Below, in pieces: positions 7,344 through 16,483 of a stretch of 64,000 nt of DNA. Source of the DNA: JALZCH01 sp036387135 (GTDB lineage Bacteria; Acidobacteriota; Blastocatellia; Pyrinomonadales; Pyrinomonadaceae); NCBI GenBank assembly GCA_036387135.1, contig DASVUH010000019.1, forward strand, positions 62,001-126,000. Direction: 5' to 3'. Every line of letters begins with the position of its first letter. The stretch's first letter is position 1. The position numbers and the translations under genes were made by a program. Below the pieces are notes generated by a model. It did not search any database. It had not been told where the DNA came from and saw only the letters and a list, made by a program, of their open reading frames with translations.

Positions 7344-10211
7344 TTACTTCTTCTCTACGTTTTTATCGCCCATTGCGTTCATTAAAATGTGCTGCATCTC
7401 GAACGAATGCGGCAGACCGATAAGACTCGCCGGACTTAAGCCGAACGCGCCGCCCTCAGTGTTCGCCGCAAGCGTAATGCGGTCGCCCTGCGCGTAAGCA
7501 TAAGCCAGAGTCGGCGGCGCATTCGCGTCAATCGAGCCTAGCATCTGACGCTGTTCCTCCGTCAACTCCGCACCGCCCGCATTCTTCATTCTTTCGGCAA
7601 GCGGTTTCATGAGCGGCGCGAGATCGTGATAAAAAATCGCGGAGAAATTCGTGTTGCCGTCCTGCGGCAGCGCGCTCATAAATCTCGACGAACGGGCGAG
7701 CGTGTTGCCCGCATCGCGATTCGCAATGGACTGTTCCAGCAGCGCGCGGCTCGGCGCGGCGATAAGGTAACCGTTCACGTAAGTGTAATGCAGCACTTCA
7801 ACTCCCGCGTCAGCAGATTTAATAGAGTAATAAGTGCGGTCGCCCGCAGTCGTATTCTCCAGGCTCAGTTTGCCTTTGCCGTGCAGCACGGAAAACTGAT
7901 TCAACTTTTCGATTGCGCGCTCGAACGTTCCCTGCAATTTCGCCTGGTCATAAACTTCCAGGATAATTTTCCACGAAGGCGTCGGGAAAAGAGGACCGTC
8001 AATCGCGAAGGCGAACTCACCGCCGAGCGGCGCGGCGAAGTCGTTGCGAATATCGAAACCCTGCTGCTTTTCGATGTCCTGCATACTGCGTCGCAAGTTC
8101 GGGTCAACCGTCTCTAAAAATCCGAGCAGATCGTCAACCAGCAGCGCCGGGTCTTTAACCACGAACGCGGTCGCGACGTTTGCGGTCGGCGAAATGAAGT
8201 CTAACGCGCCCATCGAACCCGGCGCGGCGAGCCACGTCGCAATACCGCGATTCGATTCGTTGAATGTCAACGCGGCGCGGCTCAAAGTTTTGCCTTTTAC
8301 TTCTTTCTGTTCGACGACGAAGTGGCGCAAGTTCATCACACCAAGCTGTTTGAAACCTTCGAGACGACGCTCCGCGCCCGGCTCTTTATCTTTACTAACC
8401 GCCTGCGCGACGATTTTTTCGAGGTCGGCAGCGACCACAAGTCCCGCGCCGTCTCTGTAAACGTCGTTGATGCGTTGATGAAATGCTGAACCCGCGAAAC
8501 GATTCGCGCCCGGCGCTTCCAATGTTGTCGCAAGCCCGCGCAGACGTTCGATCTGCGGTGATGCCGCGAAGATGTCGTTGTGAATCCAGACAAACAGTTC
8601 TTCGGATTTAGCCGCCGCGTTTTTCGCGAGCGCCGCGTTTGGTGTCGCGGTCGTTGTTGATGCCGAAGTATTCGTTACTGTTGCAGTCAGCGGATCGTCA
8701 ATGATGCGGACGTTCACCGCGTTGCCTGATTCTTTCGCGAAGTTTGCAAGCTGTCCGTCAAGATACGTGCGGAAATTCGCTGCGTTCTTTACTTCGCCCA
8801 ACACGAGCACCCCGTTCGGCTCGCCTTTAGCATCCATCTCCGCGCTGACGACGATCTCTTCACCGAGCTGCGAGCCGAACTCGCGGACGCGCGCCAATGT
8901 CTGTTCGTTAATGCCCAAGCCATTGCCTTTGTTGCCTTTCCACCACTCGGCGAGCGCCGGATTCTGACTGATGCGCTCCTGCATAATGCGCTGCGATTCC
9001 GCGAGTGTATCGGTCAAATTCGGCAGTGCCGCGTAGAACACCGTGTTCTCCGGCACGAGATCAACGAACTTGGAAGAGTAACGGACACCGGGTAATTGGA
9101 CGCGTTGATTAACATCGCGACGCAGTTTCGCCAACTCTGAGACGAGATTCGCATAGCGCGCGGCGTTGCGGCTCCACGCGACGTTCTGCTGCACCGGAGT
9201 TTTGTCCAAACTACGGTTTGTCGTCGTCTGATCGCCGGGAAGCAAGGTTTCGTCTTTGCCCGCGTGATTGACCTGCACTTCGCCTTCGACCACCGAAACG
9301 CGCGAACCCTTCGTGCCGCTTTCGACCGCGAAGATCGTGCCTTTGACGGAAACGAGCGAGTCGGGCGTCTGAACATAAAGACGACCGTTATGCTGCTTCG
9401 CGGCTTCAACAATGACATCGCCGCGTTCGAGTTGTACGGTTACGCCGCGCCTGTTTTCGCTCACCGAAAACTCGGAGCGTTCGCGCATCTCAACCGTCGA
9501 ACCGTCCGCGAGTCGCAGCAGGGCGTTCGAGTCCTTCGCCGTACGCACGCGTTCGCCTTTCTGAAGCTGCTCGCCCGCCGCAAGCTGGCGACTCTGCGCG
9601 TCGGAAACAACATAAACCGCGCCGTTCGCATTCTCGACCGTCGCCGCAAGCGTACGCCCGGATAAATCCAGCCGCTCGAAGACAAAAAATCCTGCCAGCC
9701 CGACACAGATGGCGAACACGGCGGCGACGCTCCAGCGCGCAACATTGGTTCTGCTCCATCCGTTCATAAATGCGCGCTGCTGTCCAGACGCCGGGTTCCG
9801 CGCGGGTTGACGAGCGCCAACCGTCGCCGTCTTTGGCGTCTGGTCTGCGCTTTGGAATTTTAGCGCCCGGCGACACGGAATGCATTCGTTTGTATGGTCT
9901 TTGAAGAGCAACGCGCGAGCCGTCGAAAGTTTCCCGTCGAGGTACGCCGGAATGAGCGATTGGAAATCAGCGCATCCACGAATTTGTTCGGTAGTGTTGT
10001 TAGTGTTCATTGTATTTAAATTTCCTAAATGTGAATTGGCGGATGACGAATTCTCCGCCGCAGCGAAATTTTCGTCCGACATCTGTCGGCTGACGCGCGC
10101 CCAAACGCGCGTTGCGGATTGCTCAATGATCGAATCATTGATTTGCTCGTCGCGTATGCCGCGCGCGGCGTCGTCTATAATTGCGTCCAAATCCTGTTTA
10201 TTAAGCTTCAT
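7344..10211 (-). CDS. Membrane anti-sigma factor with zf-HC2 and FecR domains and a large periplasmic region
   Basis: The 955-residue product begins with a cytoplasmic segment containing a zinc-finger anti-sigma motif near residues 80-115 (CADFQSLIPAYLDG, then HTNECIPC). A single membrane helix (WSVAAVFAICVGLAGFFVF) sits near residue 160. A FecR-type domain follows (residues about 185-330, with VKGTIFAVES). The remaining 600 residues resemble the DUF3352-like module common in Acidobacteria (FYAALPNLTDTL). The start overlaps the sigma-factor stop by 11 nt, so the pair is co-translated. It presumably holds the adjacent ECF sigma at the membrane and releases it on an envelope signal. Confidence 0.83.
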   Translation of the reverse strand: MKLNKQDLDAIIDDAARGIRDEQINDSIIEQSATRVWARVSRQMSDENFAAAENSSSANSHLGNLNTMNTNNTTEQIRGCADFQSLIPAYLDGKLSTARALLFKDHTNECIPCRRALKFQSADQTPKTATVGARQPARNPASGQQRAFMNGWSRTNVARWSVAAVFAICVGLAGFFVFERLDLSGRTLAATVENANGAVYVVSDAQSRQLAAGEQLQKGERVRTAKDSNALLRLADGSTVEMRERSEFSVSENRRGVTVQLERGDVIVEAAKQHNGRLYVQTPDSLVSVKGTIFAVESGTKGSRVSVVEGEVQVNHAGKDETLLPGDQTTTNRSLDKTPVQQNVAWSRNAARYANLVSELAKLRRDVNQRVQLPGVRYSSKFVDLVPENTVFYAALPNLTDTLAESQRIMQERISQNPALAEWWKGNKGNGLGINEQTLARVREFGSQLGEEIVVSAEMDAKGEPNGVLVLGEVKNAANFRTYLDGQLANFAKESGNAVNVRIIDDPLTATVTNTSASTTTATPNAALAKNAAAKSEELFVWIHNDIFAASPQIERLRGLATTLEAPGANRFAGSAFHQRINDVYRDGAGLVVAADLEKIVAQAVSKDKEPGAERRLEGFKQLGVMNLRHFVVEQKEVKGKTLSRAALTFNESNRGIATWLAAPGSMGALDFISPTANVATAFVVKDPALLVDDLLGFLETVDPNLRRSMQDIEKQQGFDIRNDFAAPLGGEFAFAIDGPLFPTPSWKIILEVYDQAKLQGTFERAIEKLNQFSVLHGKGKLSLENTTAGDRTYYSIKSADAGVEVLHYTYVNGYLIAAPSRALLEQSIANRDAGNTLARSSRFMSALPQDGNTNFSAIFYHDLAPLMKPLAERMKNAGGAELTEEQRQMLGSIDANAPPTLAYAYAQGDRITLAANTEGGAFGLSPASLIGLPHSFEMQHILMNAMGDKNVEKK

Positions 10212-10845
10212 GATGTTTCTCCAAATAAGTGCCGATTTCTTTGCGCAAACGTGTTCTGGCGCGGTGCAGCGTGACGGCGACGACCATTTGCGACATACCT
10301 AAAACTTGCGCGATCTGACCATTGTCGTAACCTTCAAAATAACGGAGCGCGAACGCGGTCGCGGCGCGCCCTTCGAGTTTCGCGACTGCATGGCGGATAA
10401 GCTCGCGCAGCTCCGCATCTGCAAAATCGTCTTCGGGACTCGGATGCGAGAGCTTTGAGCTTTGATCGAAATCTATGACATCCAAAGAGACGGAATTGGC
10501 GCGCGTCCGACTCCTGAGCAAATCGAGCGAGGCGTTGACCGCCGCACGATGCAGATAGCTTCCGGCGTTCGGCAAAAAATCGCGTCGCGCATGGTTCGGA
10601 GTGAGCCGCAGGAAAATAGTCTGCAACACGTCCTCCGCATCGCTCTGGCTGCCCGTAATACGGTACGCGATGCGAAAAATCGCTTTATGATAATCGCGAA
10701 AAAGAACTCCGAGTTCTTCAAGCTCCGCATTTCCCGCGACCGCTTTAAGTGGCGTCTCGCTTTTTGCGGAGTCTATTAAATCGCTTGGTAATGGCATGTT
10801 GGCTGTGGCGGTGCTCAAATTAGTCTCCTTTGAATCGTCGTCCAT
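10201..10845 (-). CDS. ECF sigma-70 factor
   Basis: The 214-residue protein has sigma region 2 (IFRIAYRITGSQSDAEDVLQ) and region 4 (LRYFEGYDNGQIAQVLGMS, then RARTRLRKEIG), the usual ECF layout. The N-terminal 40 residues are an unconserved extension. A TTG codon at 10821 has a better ribosome site (AAAGGAG six bases upstream) than ATG 10845, so the true protein may be eight residues shorter. It is followed immediately by its probable membrane anti-sigma factor. Confidence 0.88.
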   Translation of the reverse strand: MDDDSKETNLSTATANMPLPSDLIDSAKSETPLKAVAGNAELEELGVLFRDYHKAIFRIAYRITGSQSDAEDVLQTIFLRLTPNHARRDFLPNAGSYLHRAAVNASLDLLRSRTRANSVSLDVIDFDQSSKLSHPSPEDDFADAELRELIRHAVAKLEGRAATAFALRYFEGYDNGQIAQVLGMSQMVVAVTLHRARTRLRKEIGTYLEKHHEA

Positions 10846-11099
10846 ATATATAAACGTACGCCGCGACGGATTATTAACAACGAAGAGAAATAAATTTTCA
10901 CATCCGATGAAAAAATTATATCTTCTCTAAGTGTTTAGTCTCAGAGTGGGATTTTTGATGTCTAGCTTTTTACCGGGGGAGATAGGAAACGTTCATCGGT
11001 GCGAGCGTGGAAAAGAAATAATGCGTGAAGCTGTAGAACTGTTGGAAAATCCTACCGCTAACACGCAAAGACAGACAAGAAAGTTGTAAATTATTGATT

Positions 11100-11176
<77 letters not shown>

Positions 11177-11236
11177 ACAAGCACGCCTTTGATGATAAAA
11201 ATACGGCGGCAAACTGTCAAGCGAATCAGGCGCGCT

Positions 11237-11506
11237 TTACTGCGGATTAACAGCTTTGAGCGTAGAACGGCGGTCGGAGGCGACTGCCCAGCCGTCGGCG
11301 ATTTGTCCGATCATTCCGTGAAACGGGATTTCCTCGCCGTCCATCAAAGCAAGCACGTCGCCGGCATTGTACGACGGTTCTTCAAGCCGAAATTTGATGA
11401 CCGTCGCTTTTCCGTTTTCCTGTTCTACGGTTTCAAAATCGAAACCTTCCAATTTGTAGCAAAGCGTTTTCGCCAGGCTGATATTGCTTCTCGAATCGGG
11501 TGACAT
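11237..11506 (-). CDS. Hypothetical protein, 89 residues
   Basis: A small soluble, acidic protein with no signal peptide and no recognised domain. The composition and even codon use look like real coding sequence, and the central part (VIKFRLEEPSYNAGDVLALMDG) suggests a small beta-rich fold. It lies 25 nt downstream of the nuclease-fold gene in the same direction, separated by a heptamer repeat array, and has no clear ribosome site. It is followed by tRNA-Ala. Confidence 0.65.
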   Translation of the reverse strand: MSPDSRSNISLAKTLCYKLEGFDFETVEQENGKATVIKFRLEEPSYNAGDVLALMDGEEIPFHGMIGQIADGWAVASDRRSTLKAVNPQ

Positions 11507-11515
11507 TATTTAATC

Positions 11516-11550
11516 AATTACGAATTTCAAATTACGAATTACGAATTTTG
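11516..11550. repeat. Heptamer tandem array (AATTACG-type, 5 units)
   Basis: Five consecutive seven-base units (AATTACG, AATTTCA, AATTACG, AATTACG, AATTTTG). The array overlaps the 3' end of the nuclease-fold gene, encoding its last residues and stop, and runs into the leader of the 89-residue gene. Confidence 0.8.
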
Positions 11551-12764
11551 TTTCGAGATTCGTTTAACTTGAAATCTAACACGATTGCGTCGTGGTCGGA
11601 AAGCGGGACGCCGCTTGGCTGCGTCAGATTGCCGACGACTTTCGGCTCAAATCCTTTCGCCGTTTCGATGCCGCGTCCGGCGAACCAATCCAACCTGAGG
11701 GAAAATTGATCGCCGACGTTTTCCATTGCCCAGAAAATCCACGCAAAACACCAGTCGGGAATCAAATCGGCGAGCATCTGATTTTTCGTCAAACTGTTTA
11801 CCTCGTAATGCAGTGTGCCTTCGCCGAGCGAATTAAATTTTTTGTATTCAAAACCGAAATTTTCGAGCGTTTGAAACAATTCGCGCTCGAAAAAGCGTTC
11901 CGGGCGCGGGTAATGATTTTCGGTGACGTTTCGCGCGCCCATCAAAATGCGGCGGACGTAACCCAAAATTGCGCGCGTCGAATTTTGCGCGTTGTGTGTC
12001 GTCGTGTTCCAATCGCCGCCGATAATGACGGGCAGTTTTGGCTGAAGTTTGTCAATGTTTTCGAGCAGAATCCGCATTTGCCGAACTCGGTGCGCGCGGC
12101 TCGAATGCGCGTCGAGATGAACCGTGACGGCGTAAAAATTGCCCGCCGGATGTTCGATTTCGGCAACTAAACCCCGCAAACCGCCGATGCGTTTTTCCGC
12201 GCCGTGCATTTTGTCTTTGCCGTTCGGGAAGCGAATGATGCGCGCTTGTTTGATTGGAAAACGCGAAAAGAGCGCGAGTCCGTGAATCGCATACTCGTTT
12301 TCGCCTGCGATGTCCATTTCGACGCCGTTGCCTTTGTTCAAAGCCAGATAACACGGAGCGAAAACGTAATTTAGTTTTAATTCGGCGGCGATTTCGCGGG
12401 CGACGAAACGATTTTCAGAACGCGCCATTCCGTAATCAAGCTCGGTCAGCAACAGCAAATCTCGATTGCGGAAATCCTCGTGAGCTTTAAGCGCCGCAAT
12501 AATTCCGTCAAGCTCTTTGCCGCGCTCGATGTTCCACGCGAGAGCGCGAATTGTTTCCGTTTTTTCGAGAACAGGCGGCGCAAAGTTTTCCCCCACAATC
12601 GAATTTAAAAGCCGCTCGATTTCCGGTTTTAATTTTTGATAAATTTCCGATTTTTCCAGCGCCTTGACGGAATCAAACTGCGCCAATTCGGAAAAATACG
12701 GCTTTAAATCGTGTTTTAAAATTGCGGGCGACAAAACGCCGTTTGCTTCGGAAACCGCTTGCAT
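11532..12764 (-). CDS. Endonuclease/exonuclease/phosphatase family protein
   Basis: The 410-residue protein has the EEP fold motifs in order: RALAWNIERG near residue 70, LLLLTELDYGM, the substrate-loop GGDWNTTTHN (Asp and Asn of the DxN motif), and the C-terminal LSDHDAIVLDF containing the catalytic Asp-His pair. About 65 residues precede the domain. No signal peptide is visible. Family members cleave nucleic acids or phosphodiesters of lipids and inositols; the substrate is not evident. The C-terminal residues RNKIRNS are contributed by an overlapping heptamer array. Confidence 0.85.
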   Translation of the reverse strand: MQAVSEANGVLSPAILKHDLKPYFSELAQFDSVKALEKSEIYQKLKPEIERLLNSIVGENFAPPVLEKTETIRALAWNIERGKELDGIIAALKAHEDFRNRDLLLLTELDYGMARSENRFVAREIAAELKLNYVFAPCYLALNKGNGVEMDIAGENEYAIHGLALFSRFPIKQARIIRFPNGKDKMHGAEKRIGGLRGLVAEIEHPAGNFYAVTVHLDAHSSRAHRVRQMRILLENIDKLQPKLPVIIGGDWNTTTHNAQNSTRAILGYVRRILMGARNVTENHYPRPERFFERELFQTLENFGFEYKKFNSLGEGTLHYEVNSLTKNQMLADLIPDWCFAWIFWAMENVGDQFSLRLDWFAGRGIETAKGFEPKVVGNLTQPSGVPLSDHDAIVLDFKLNESRNKIRNS

Positions 12765-12798
12765 AAAAATACAGAGAGTTTGGAATAAGCAGAATTGA

Positions 12799-12892
12799 AC
12801 CGCCGAGACGCAGAGACGTTTTTTTTAAAAACGTTATTTCCGAAACTCTCAAATCTTGGTTAAAACTCTCTGCGTCTCTGCGTCTCGGCGGT
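12799..12892. repeat. Inverted repeat of the GAGACGC family, copy 1
   Basis: Perfect 20-bp arms: ACCGCCGAGACGCAGAGACG at 12799-12818 and its reverse complement at 12873-12892, with a 54-nt AT-rich centre. It lies between two co-directional genes. Three further copies occur in the window (26218, 47942, 60283). Confidence 0.9.
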
Positions 12893-12988
12893 GAAATAAT
12901 CCCTAACTTAAATTCACATTAAAAATACAAAGCACAAAACCGCAAAATAGTTTTGTGCTTTAAAAATTATGATTTTATTGCACGGATT

Positions 12989-14197
12989 TTACAAATCGTC
13001 GTGCCGCTCGCGCGCCGGGGCGAATGCCATAAAATCCGCAGCGAAACGCTGCTGGTAATGTTCGAGCAAATATTGCACGCGGTCGTAATCGTGCGAAGCG
13101 ACGATGAAACCGACGTGATTTTTCTTTTTGATGCGGTAAACGATTTCCGATTCGGTGTAATTGGACGTATCGGGCGTTTCCTGTCTGGCTAATGTCAGAA
13201 CGACTCCGGCGTAATGTTCGCGTAAATTCGGCGGCTGGTACGGATTTTCCGGCGTCGAAAGATCAACGCTCGCCCATTCAGCCCAGAGATTAACGCCCGT
13301 CGCGGCGTCCAAAGCGTCGGAAATATAAGCGCCGCCGACGCGCGAAGCGACTTCCAAAAGATAAAATTTCCCGTCGGCTTCGGATTGCAGAAATTCAGCA
13401 TGAGCGACGCCTTTTTGCAAACCGAAACCGCGAATCAGTTGGCGATTTAATTCGAGCAATTCCTGTTTTTCCCTGCAATCGTAACGGCAAATGCTGGTTG
13501 TAAAAATTCCGCCGCCGTGCGTGACCGCAAACGGCGGTTTTCCGTAACGGCTGACGCCGGAAAAAACCGGCTCGCCGTCAAAAATGACCGAATCAACGTG
13601 GAAAACGTCGCCTTTGATAAATTTTTCGAGCAGATACTGCGAAGGATGGTCGCGCCAAACCCCGCGATTGTCGAGTTCCGCCAGATTTTGCCAAAGCTCG
13701 TCTTTTGTGTGCAGCTTGCGAATCCCGAAAGCCGAAACTTCGGTGCGCGGTTTGACGATCCACGGCGGCTCGACCCGTTCGGCAAACTGTTCAATATCCA
13801 GCGAATTAAAAAGCGCGACGTAATCGGGAACGGGGACGCCAGCTTTTTCAGCCGTGCGGCGCATATTCAGCTTGTCGCGGAAACGCGCGGCGCTCTCGAT
13901 TCCCTGCCCTTCGATTTGCAGATGGTCGCGGGCGAAAGCCGCCGGCAAAACGTCAAACTCGTCCATCGGACAAACCAGATCGAATTTTCTCGAACGCTGC
14001 AATCCCGTTACAATTCTGATGTATTCGTCGGCGGTCGGATAGTTTGAAGTCGGATGAATCTCATCAATCGCGCTCCAGTCCCATTCGTCGCGGAGGTGTT
14101 TATCTTTGGTCAAAAGCGTGACGTGACAACCCAAATCTTTAGCTCTTCTTAAAAACGGTATGCCTTTAAAATCCGAAGCAAGACAAACAATATTCAT
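12989..14197 (-). CDS. ATP-grasp domain protein
   Basis: The 402-residue protein starts with a Rossmann-like pre-ATP-grasp domain (MNIVCLASDFKGIPFLRRA), followed by the ATP-binding lid and core (PWIVKPRTEVSAFGIRKL; YLLEKFIKGDVFHVDSVI), and the Mg-binding segment (FYLLEVASRVGG). It resembles carboxylate-amine ligases of the biotin-carboxylase/carbamoyl-phosphate-synthetase type, which join an acyl-phosphate to an amine, but the substrate is unknown. No partner gene is adjacent: the neighbour downstream is a repeat element, and the upstream neighbour is divergent. Confidence 0.83.
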   Translation of the reverse strand: MNIVCLASDFKGIPFLRRAKDLGCHVTLLTKDKHLRDEWDWSAIDEIHPTSNYPTADEYIRIVTGLQRSRKFDLVCPMDEFDVLPAAFARDHLQIEGQGIESAARFRDKLNMRRTAEKAGVPVPDYVALFNSLDIEQFAERVEPPWIVKPRTEVSAFGIRKLHTKDELWQNLAELDNRGVWRDHPSQYLLEKFIKGDVFHVDSVIFDGEPVFSGVSRYGKPPFAVTHGGGIFTTSICRYDCREKQELLELNRQLIRGFGLQKGVAHAEFLQSEADGKFYLLEVASRVGGAYISDALDAATGVNLWAEWASVDLSTPENPYQPPNLREHYAGVVLTLARQETPDTSNYTESEIVYRIKKKNHVGFIVASHDYDRVQYLLEHYQQRFAADFMAFAPARERHDDL

Positions 14198-14319
14198 AAA
14201 CCATTTATATTTTTATTTGACCGAGACAGAATGGCATAAAACCCCGTAAAAGACAACGCCGACAAGTCTTTTGACACCTTATTTGGAGCGTGTTACTTTG
14301 CCTTTTGAGGGTTTATAAA

Positions 14320-15006
14320 ATGGATGCTTTCGGCGCTGAACTGATCGGTCGGCTGTTAATTTTTCTGGTGACGCTGCTTCTGGCGATTTCAGCCCACGAA
14401 GCCGCGCACGCCTGGATGTCGAGCAAATACGGCGACGAAACGGCGCGAATGCTCGGTCGCGTGACGCTCAATCCAATCTCTCACACCGACCCGATTGGCA
14501 CGCTTTTGATTCCAGTCGTAGGCTTTATTTTAGGCGCAATGGGCGGCGCGCTCGCTTCGATTCCGCTCATCGGCTGGGGCAAGCCGACGCCCGTAAATCC
14601 GCGCAACTGGACGAACTACAAACAAGCCAACGTGATGGTTTCAATCGCCGGAATTTTGGCGAATCTCATCATTGCAATCACCGCTTTTACGATCATCAAA
14701 ATAATGATGGCAACCGGCACACTTACGATTTACGATGCCATTGGGCAAACGCAAAATCCGATTGGAATTTTGCTCAATATGATGTTGTTTCTCAACGTCT
14801 CGCTGGCAATTTTCAATCTCTTGCCGTTTCCGCCGCTTGACGGCAGCAAAGTTCTTTCGACGTTTTTGCCCCCAAGCTGGCAGCCGGTAATGGACATTCT
14901 CGAACAATACGGCTTTATGATTTTGTTGCTGCTGATGTATATGGGCTTTATCAGAGCGATTATGTACCCGGTGCAAATAGCAGTTCTCTATTTACTTCGG
15001 ATGTAA
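14320..15006 (+). CDS. Site-2-protease family zinc metalloprotease (M50)
   Basis: ATG 14320 has GAGGG eight bases upstream and is preferred over a GTG at 14290. The 228-residue integral membrane protein has the zinc motif HEAAH near residue 30 (ISAHEAAHAWM) and the third ligand in the NLLPFPPLDGSK motif near 180, with five or six hydrophobic segments and no PDZ domain. It belongs to the compact, FtsH-like-context group of S2P proteases that cleave membrane segments. Its stop codon abuts the HicA start, so the toxin-antitoxin pair may be co-transcribed. Confidence 0.88.
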   Translation: MDAFGAELIGRLLIFLVTLLLAISAHEAAHAWMSSKYGDETARMLGRVTLNPISHTDPIGTLLIPVVGFILGAMGGALASIPLIGWGKPTPVNPRNWTNYKQANVMVSIAGILANLIIAITAFTIIKIMMATGTLTIYDAIGQTQNPIGILLNMMLFLNVSLAIFNLLPFPPLDGSKVLSTFLPPSWQPVMDILEQYGFMILLLLMYMGFIRAIMYPVQIAVLYLLRM

Positions 15007-15192
15007 ATGAAAGTTCGAGAAATCATTAAATTGATTGAAAACGACGGCTGGTTTCTCGATAGAGTTAAAGGAAGTCATCGGCAATATAAACATTCAACCA
15101 AACGCGGGACGGTCACAATTCCTGGGCATCCGAACGACGATTTGCATCCGAAAACGGCAAACAGCATTTTGAAACAAGCCGGACTCAAGTAA
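15007..15192 (+). CDS. hicA: HicA family toxin (mRNA interferase)
   Basis: The 61-residue protein has the HicA double-stranded RNA-binding-like fold, with the catalytic His24 in KGSHRQYKH and the conserved C-terminal TVTIPGHPNDDLHP followed by ILKQAGL. HicA degrades mRNA when freed from HicB. The ATG follows directly after the TAA of the protease gene with no spacer. hicB follows 18 nt later. Confidence 0.93.
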   Translation: MKVREIIKLIENDGWFLDRVKGSHRQYKHSTKRGTVTIPGHPNDDLHPKTANSILKQAGLK

Positions 15193-15210
15193 ATTTTTTA
15201 GATTTCGACA

Positions 15211-15492
15211 ATGAAGCAAAGTTATCTCGTGATAATTGAAAAAGGCGGCAATAATTATTCAGCGTTTTCGCCGGATGTTCCCGGCTGCGCTTCAACGGGA
15301 AAAACCGTCGAAGAAACGCTTGAAAACATGCGTGAAGCGTTGGAATTTCATCTCGAAGGAATTGTGGAAAGCGGCGGTGAGGCTCCGACGCCAAAAGGTT
15401 TGTCTTATTATTTGGAGCAAACCGAAGATATTTCCGAAGAAGATATTATCGCTCACCTGACAATAGAAACTCCCGAAATGGTTGCAGCCTGA
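15211..15492 (+). CDS. hicB: HicB family antitoxin
   Basis: The 93-residue protein has the HicB partial RNase H-like fold (FSPDVPGCASTGKTVEETL, then MREALEFHLEG). It neutralises HicA and in this family often autoregulates the operon. There is no obvious C-terminal ribbon-helix-helix or HTH module beyond the short tail, so DNA binding may be weak or carried elsewhere. Confidence 0.93.
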   Translation: MKQSYLVIIEKGGNNYSAFSPDVPGCASTGKTVEETLENMREALEFHLEGIVESGGEAPTPKGLSYYLEQTEDISEEDIIAHLTIETPEMVAA

Positions 15493-15515
15493 TTTGCAAA
15501 CCGTTTATTTTTTAA

Positions 15516-16286
15516 ATGGAAACGCAGCAATTAACTTTCGATTTTCAAACGACGATGCCGCACATTGTCGCCGGACGCGGCAACGATGAATTAAAGCTCC
15601 GGCTCGGCGAGTTTGCCGGTCCGCTCGATTTGTTGCTGCATCTCGTCAAACAAGAGCAGGTCAACATTTACGACATTCCGATTGCCCGCATCACGGATGA
15701 ATATCTGCGTTATTTGCGATTGATGAAACATCTGGACATAACAATGGCGAGCGATTTTCTGGTGATGGCGGCGCAGCTTATCGAAATGAAAACGAAAATG
15801 CTGCTCCCGCGCGACCCGTTTACAGATGAAGCGGAAGAAGAAGCGATTGATCCGCGCGAGGAGCTTGTTCGGCGTCTTCTCGAACACCAAAAATTCAAAT
15901 CCGCCGCGCAGATACTCTGGACGAAATCAACTGTCGAGCAATCGGTTTTCAAGCGCGGAAAAACCGAAACCGACAATCAAACGGCGGAAATCAATGCGAC
16001 GGTTTTCGATTTAATCTCGACTTTTCAAAAAATTCTCGCCCGCCAAAAAGAAGAAATCAAACTGGAAATCGAGCGCGAAGAAATGTCGCTCACGGAAATG
16101 CTCGAAAATCTGAAAAAACGCCTTTCTGTCGAAAAGAAATTAAATTTAACCGAGTTTTTTTCCGTCGCGCGCAGCAAACGCGAATTGATTTTAGCTTTTC
16201 TCGCCGCGCTCGAACTCGTCCGAACGGCTTCGGTTCGATTAGTCCAAAACCGAATTTTCGGCGACATCTTTGCCGAATCTTTTTGA
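15516..16286 (+). CDS. scpA: Segregation and condensation protein A
   Basis: The 256-residue kleisin has the family's N-terminal region (LGEFAGPLDLLLHLVKQEQV, residues about 30-50), the helical domain with DFLVMAAQLIEMKTKMLLP, and the winged-helix C-terminus (RELILAFLAALELVRT). ScpA bridges the SMC heads and recruits ScpB. No scpB follows in this window; the next gene is unrelated, so scpB must be elsewhere. The gene lies 23 nt after hicB. Confidence 0.93.
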   Translation: METQQLTFDFQTTMPHIVAGRGNDELKLRLGEFAGPLDLLLHLVKQEQVNIYDIPIARITDEYLRYLRLMKHLDITMASDFLVMAAQLIEMKTKMLLPRDPFTDEAEEEAIDPREELVRRLLEHQKFKSAAQILWTKSTVEQSVFKRGKTETDNQTAEINATVFDLISTFQKILARQKEEIKLEIEREEMSLTEMLENLKKRLSVEKKLNLTEFFSVARSKRELILAFLAALELVRTASVRLVQNRIFGDIFAESF

Positions 16287-16292
16287 TATTGA

Positions 16293-16434
16293 CGCGAATC
16301 AAGAGTAAAAACTCTTCTTTGCGTTCTTTGCGGTTTAATTTTCTTCAGAATTAAACCGCAAAGAACGCAAAGGTTTTCGCAAAGGACGCGGAGAAGGGTT
16401 TGACTGTTATTTTTAACCAGTGCTCTTGATTCGC
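16293..16434. repeat. Nested inverted repeat element
   Basis: An inner perfect 24-bp hairpin (16317-16340 with 16349-16372, loop 8 nt) is built from CTTTGCGTT-type nonamers. It is enclosed by outer 12-bp arms GCGAATCAAGAG (16293-16304) and CTCTTGATTCGC (16423-16434). The whole 142-bp unit looks like a small non-coding mobile or structural element. Confidence 0.8.
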
Positions 16435-16483
16435 ATTATTTATCGCTATTGCACAAACCGCCGGCTTTGGAGAAACTGTTCGT

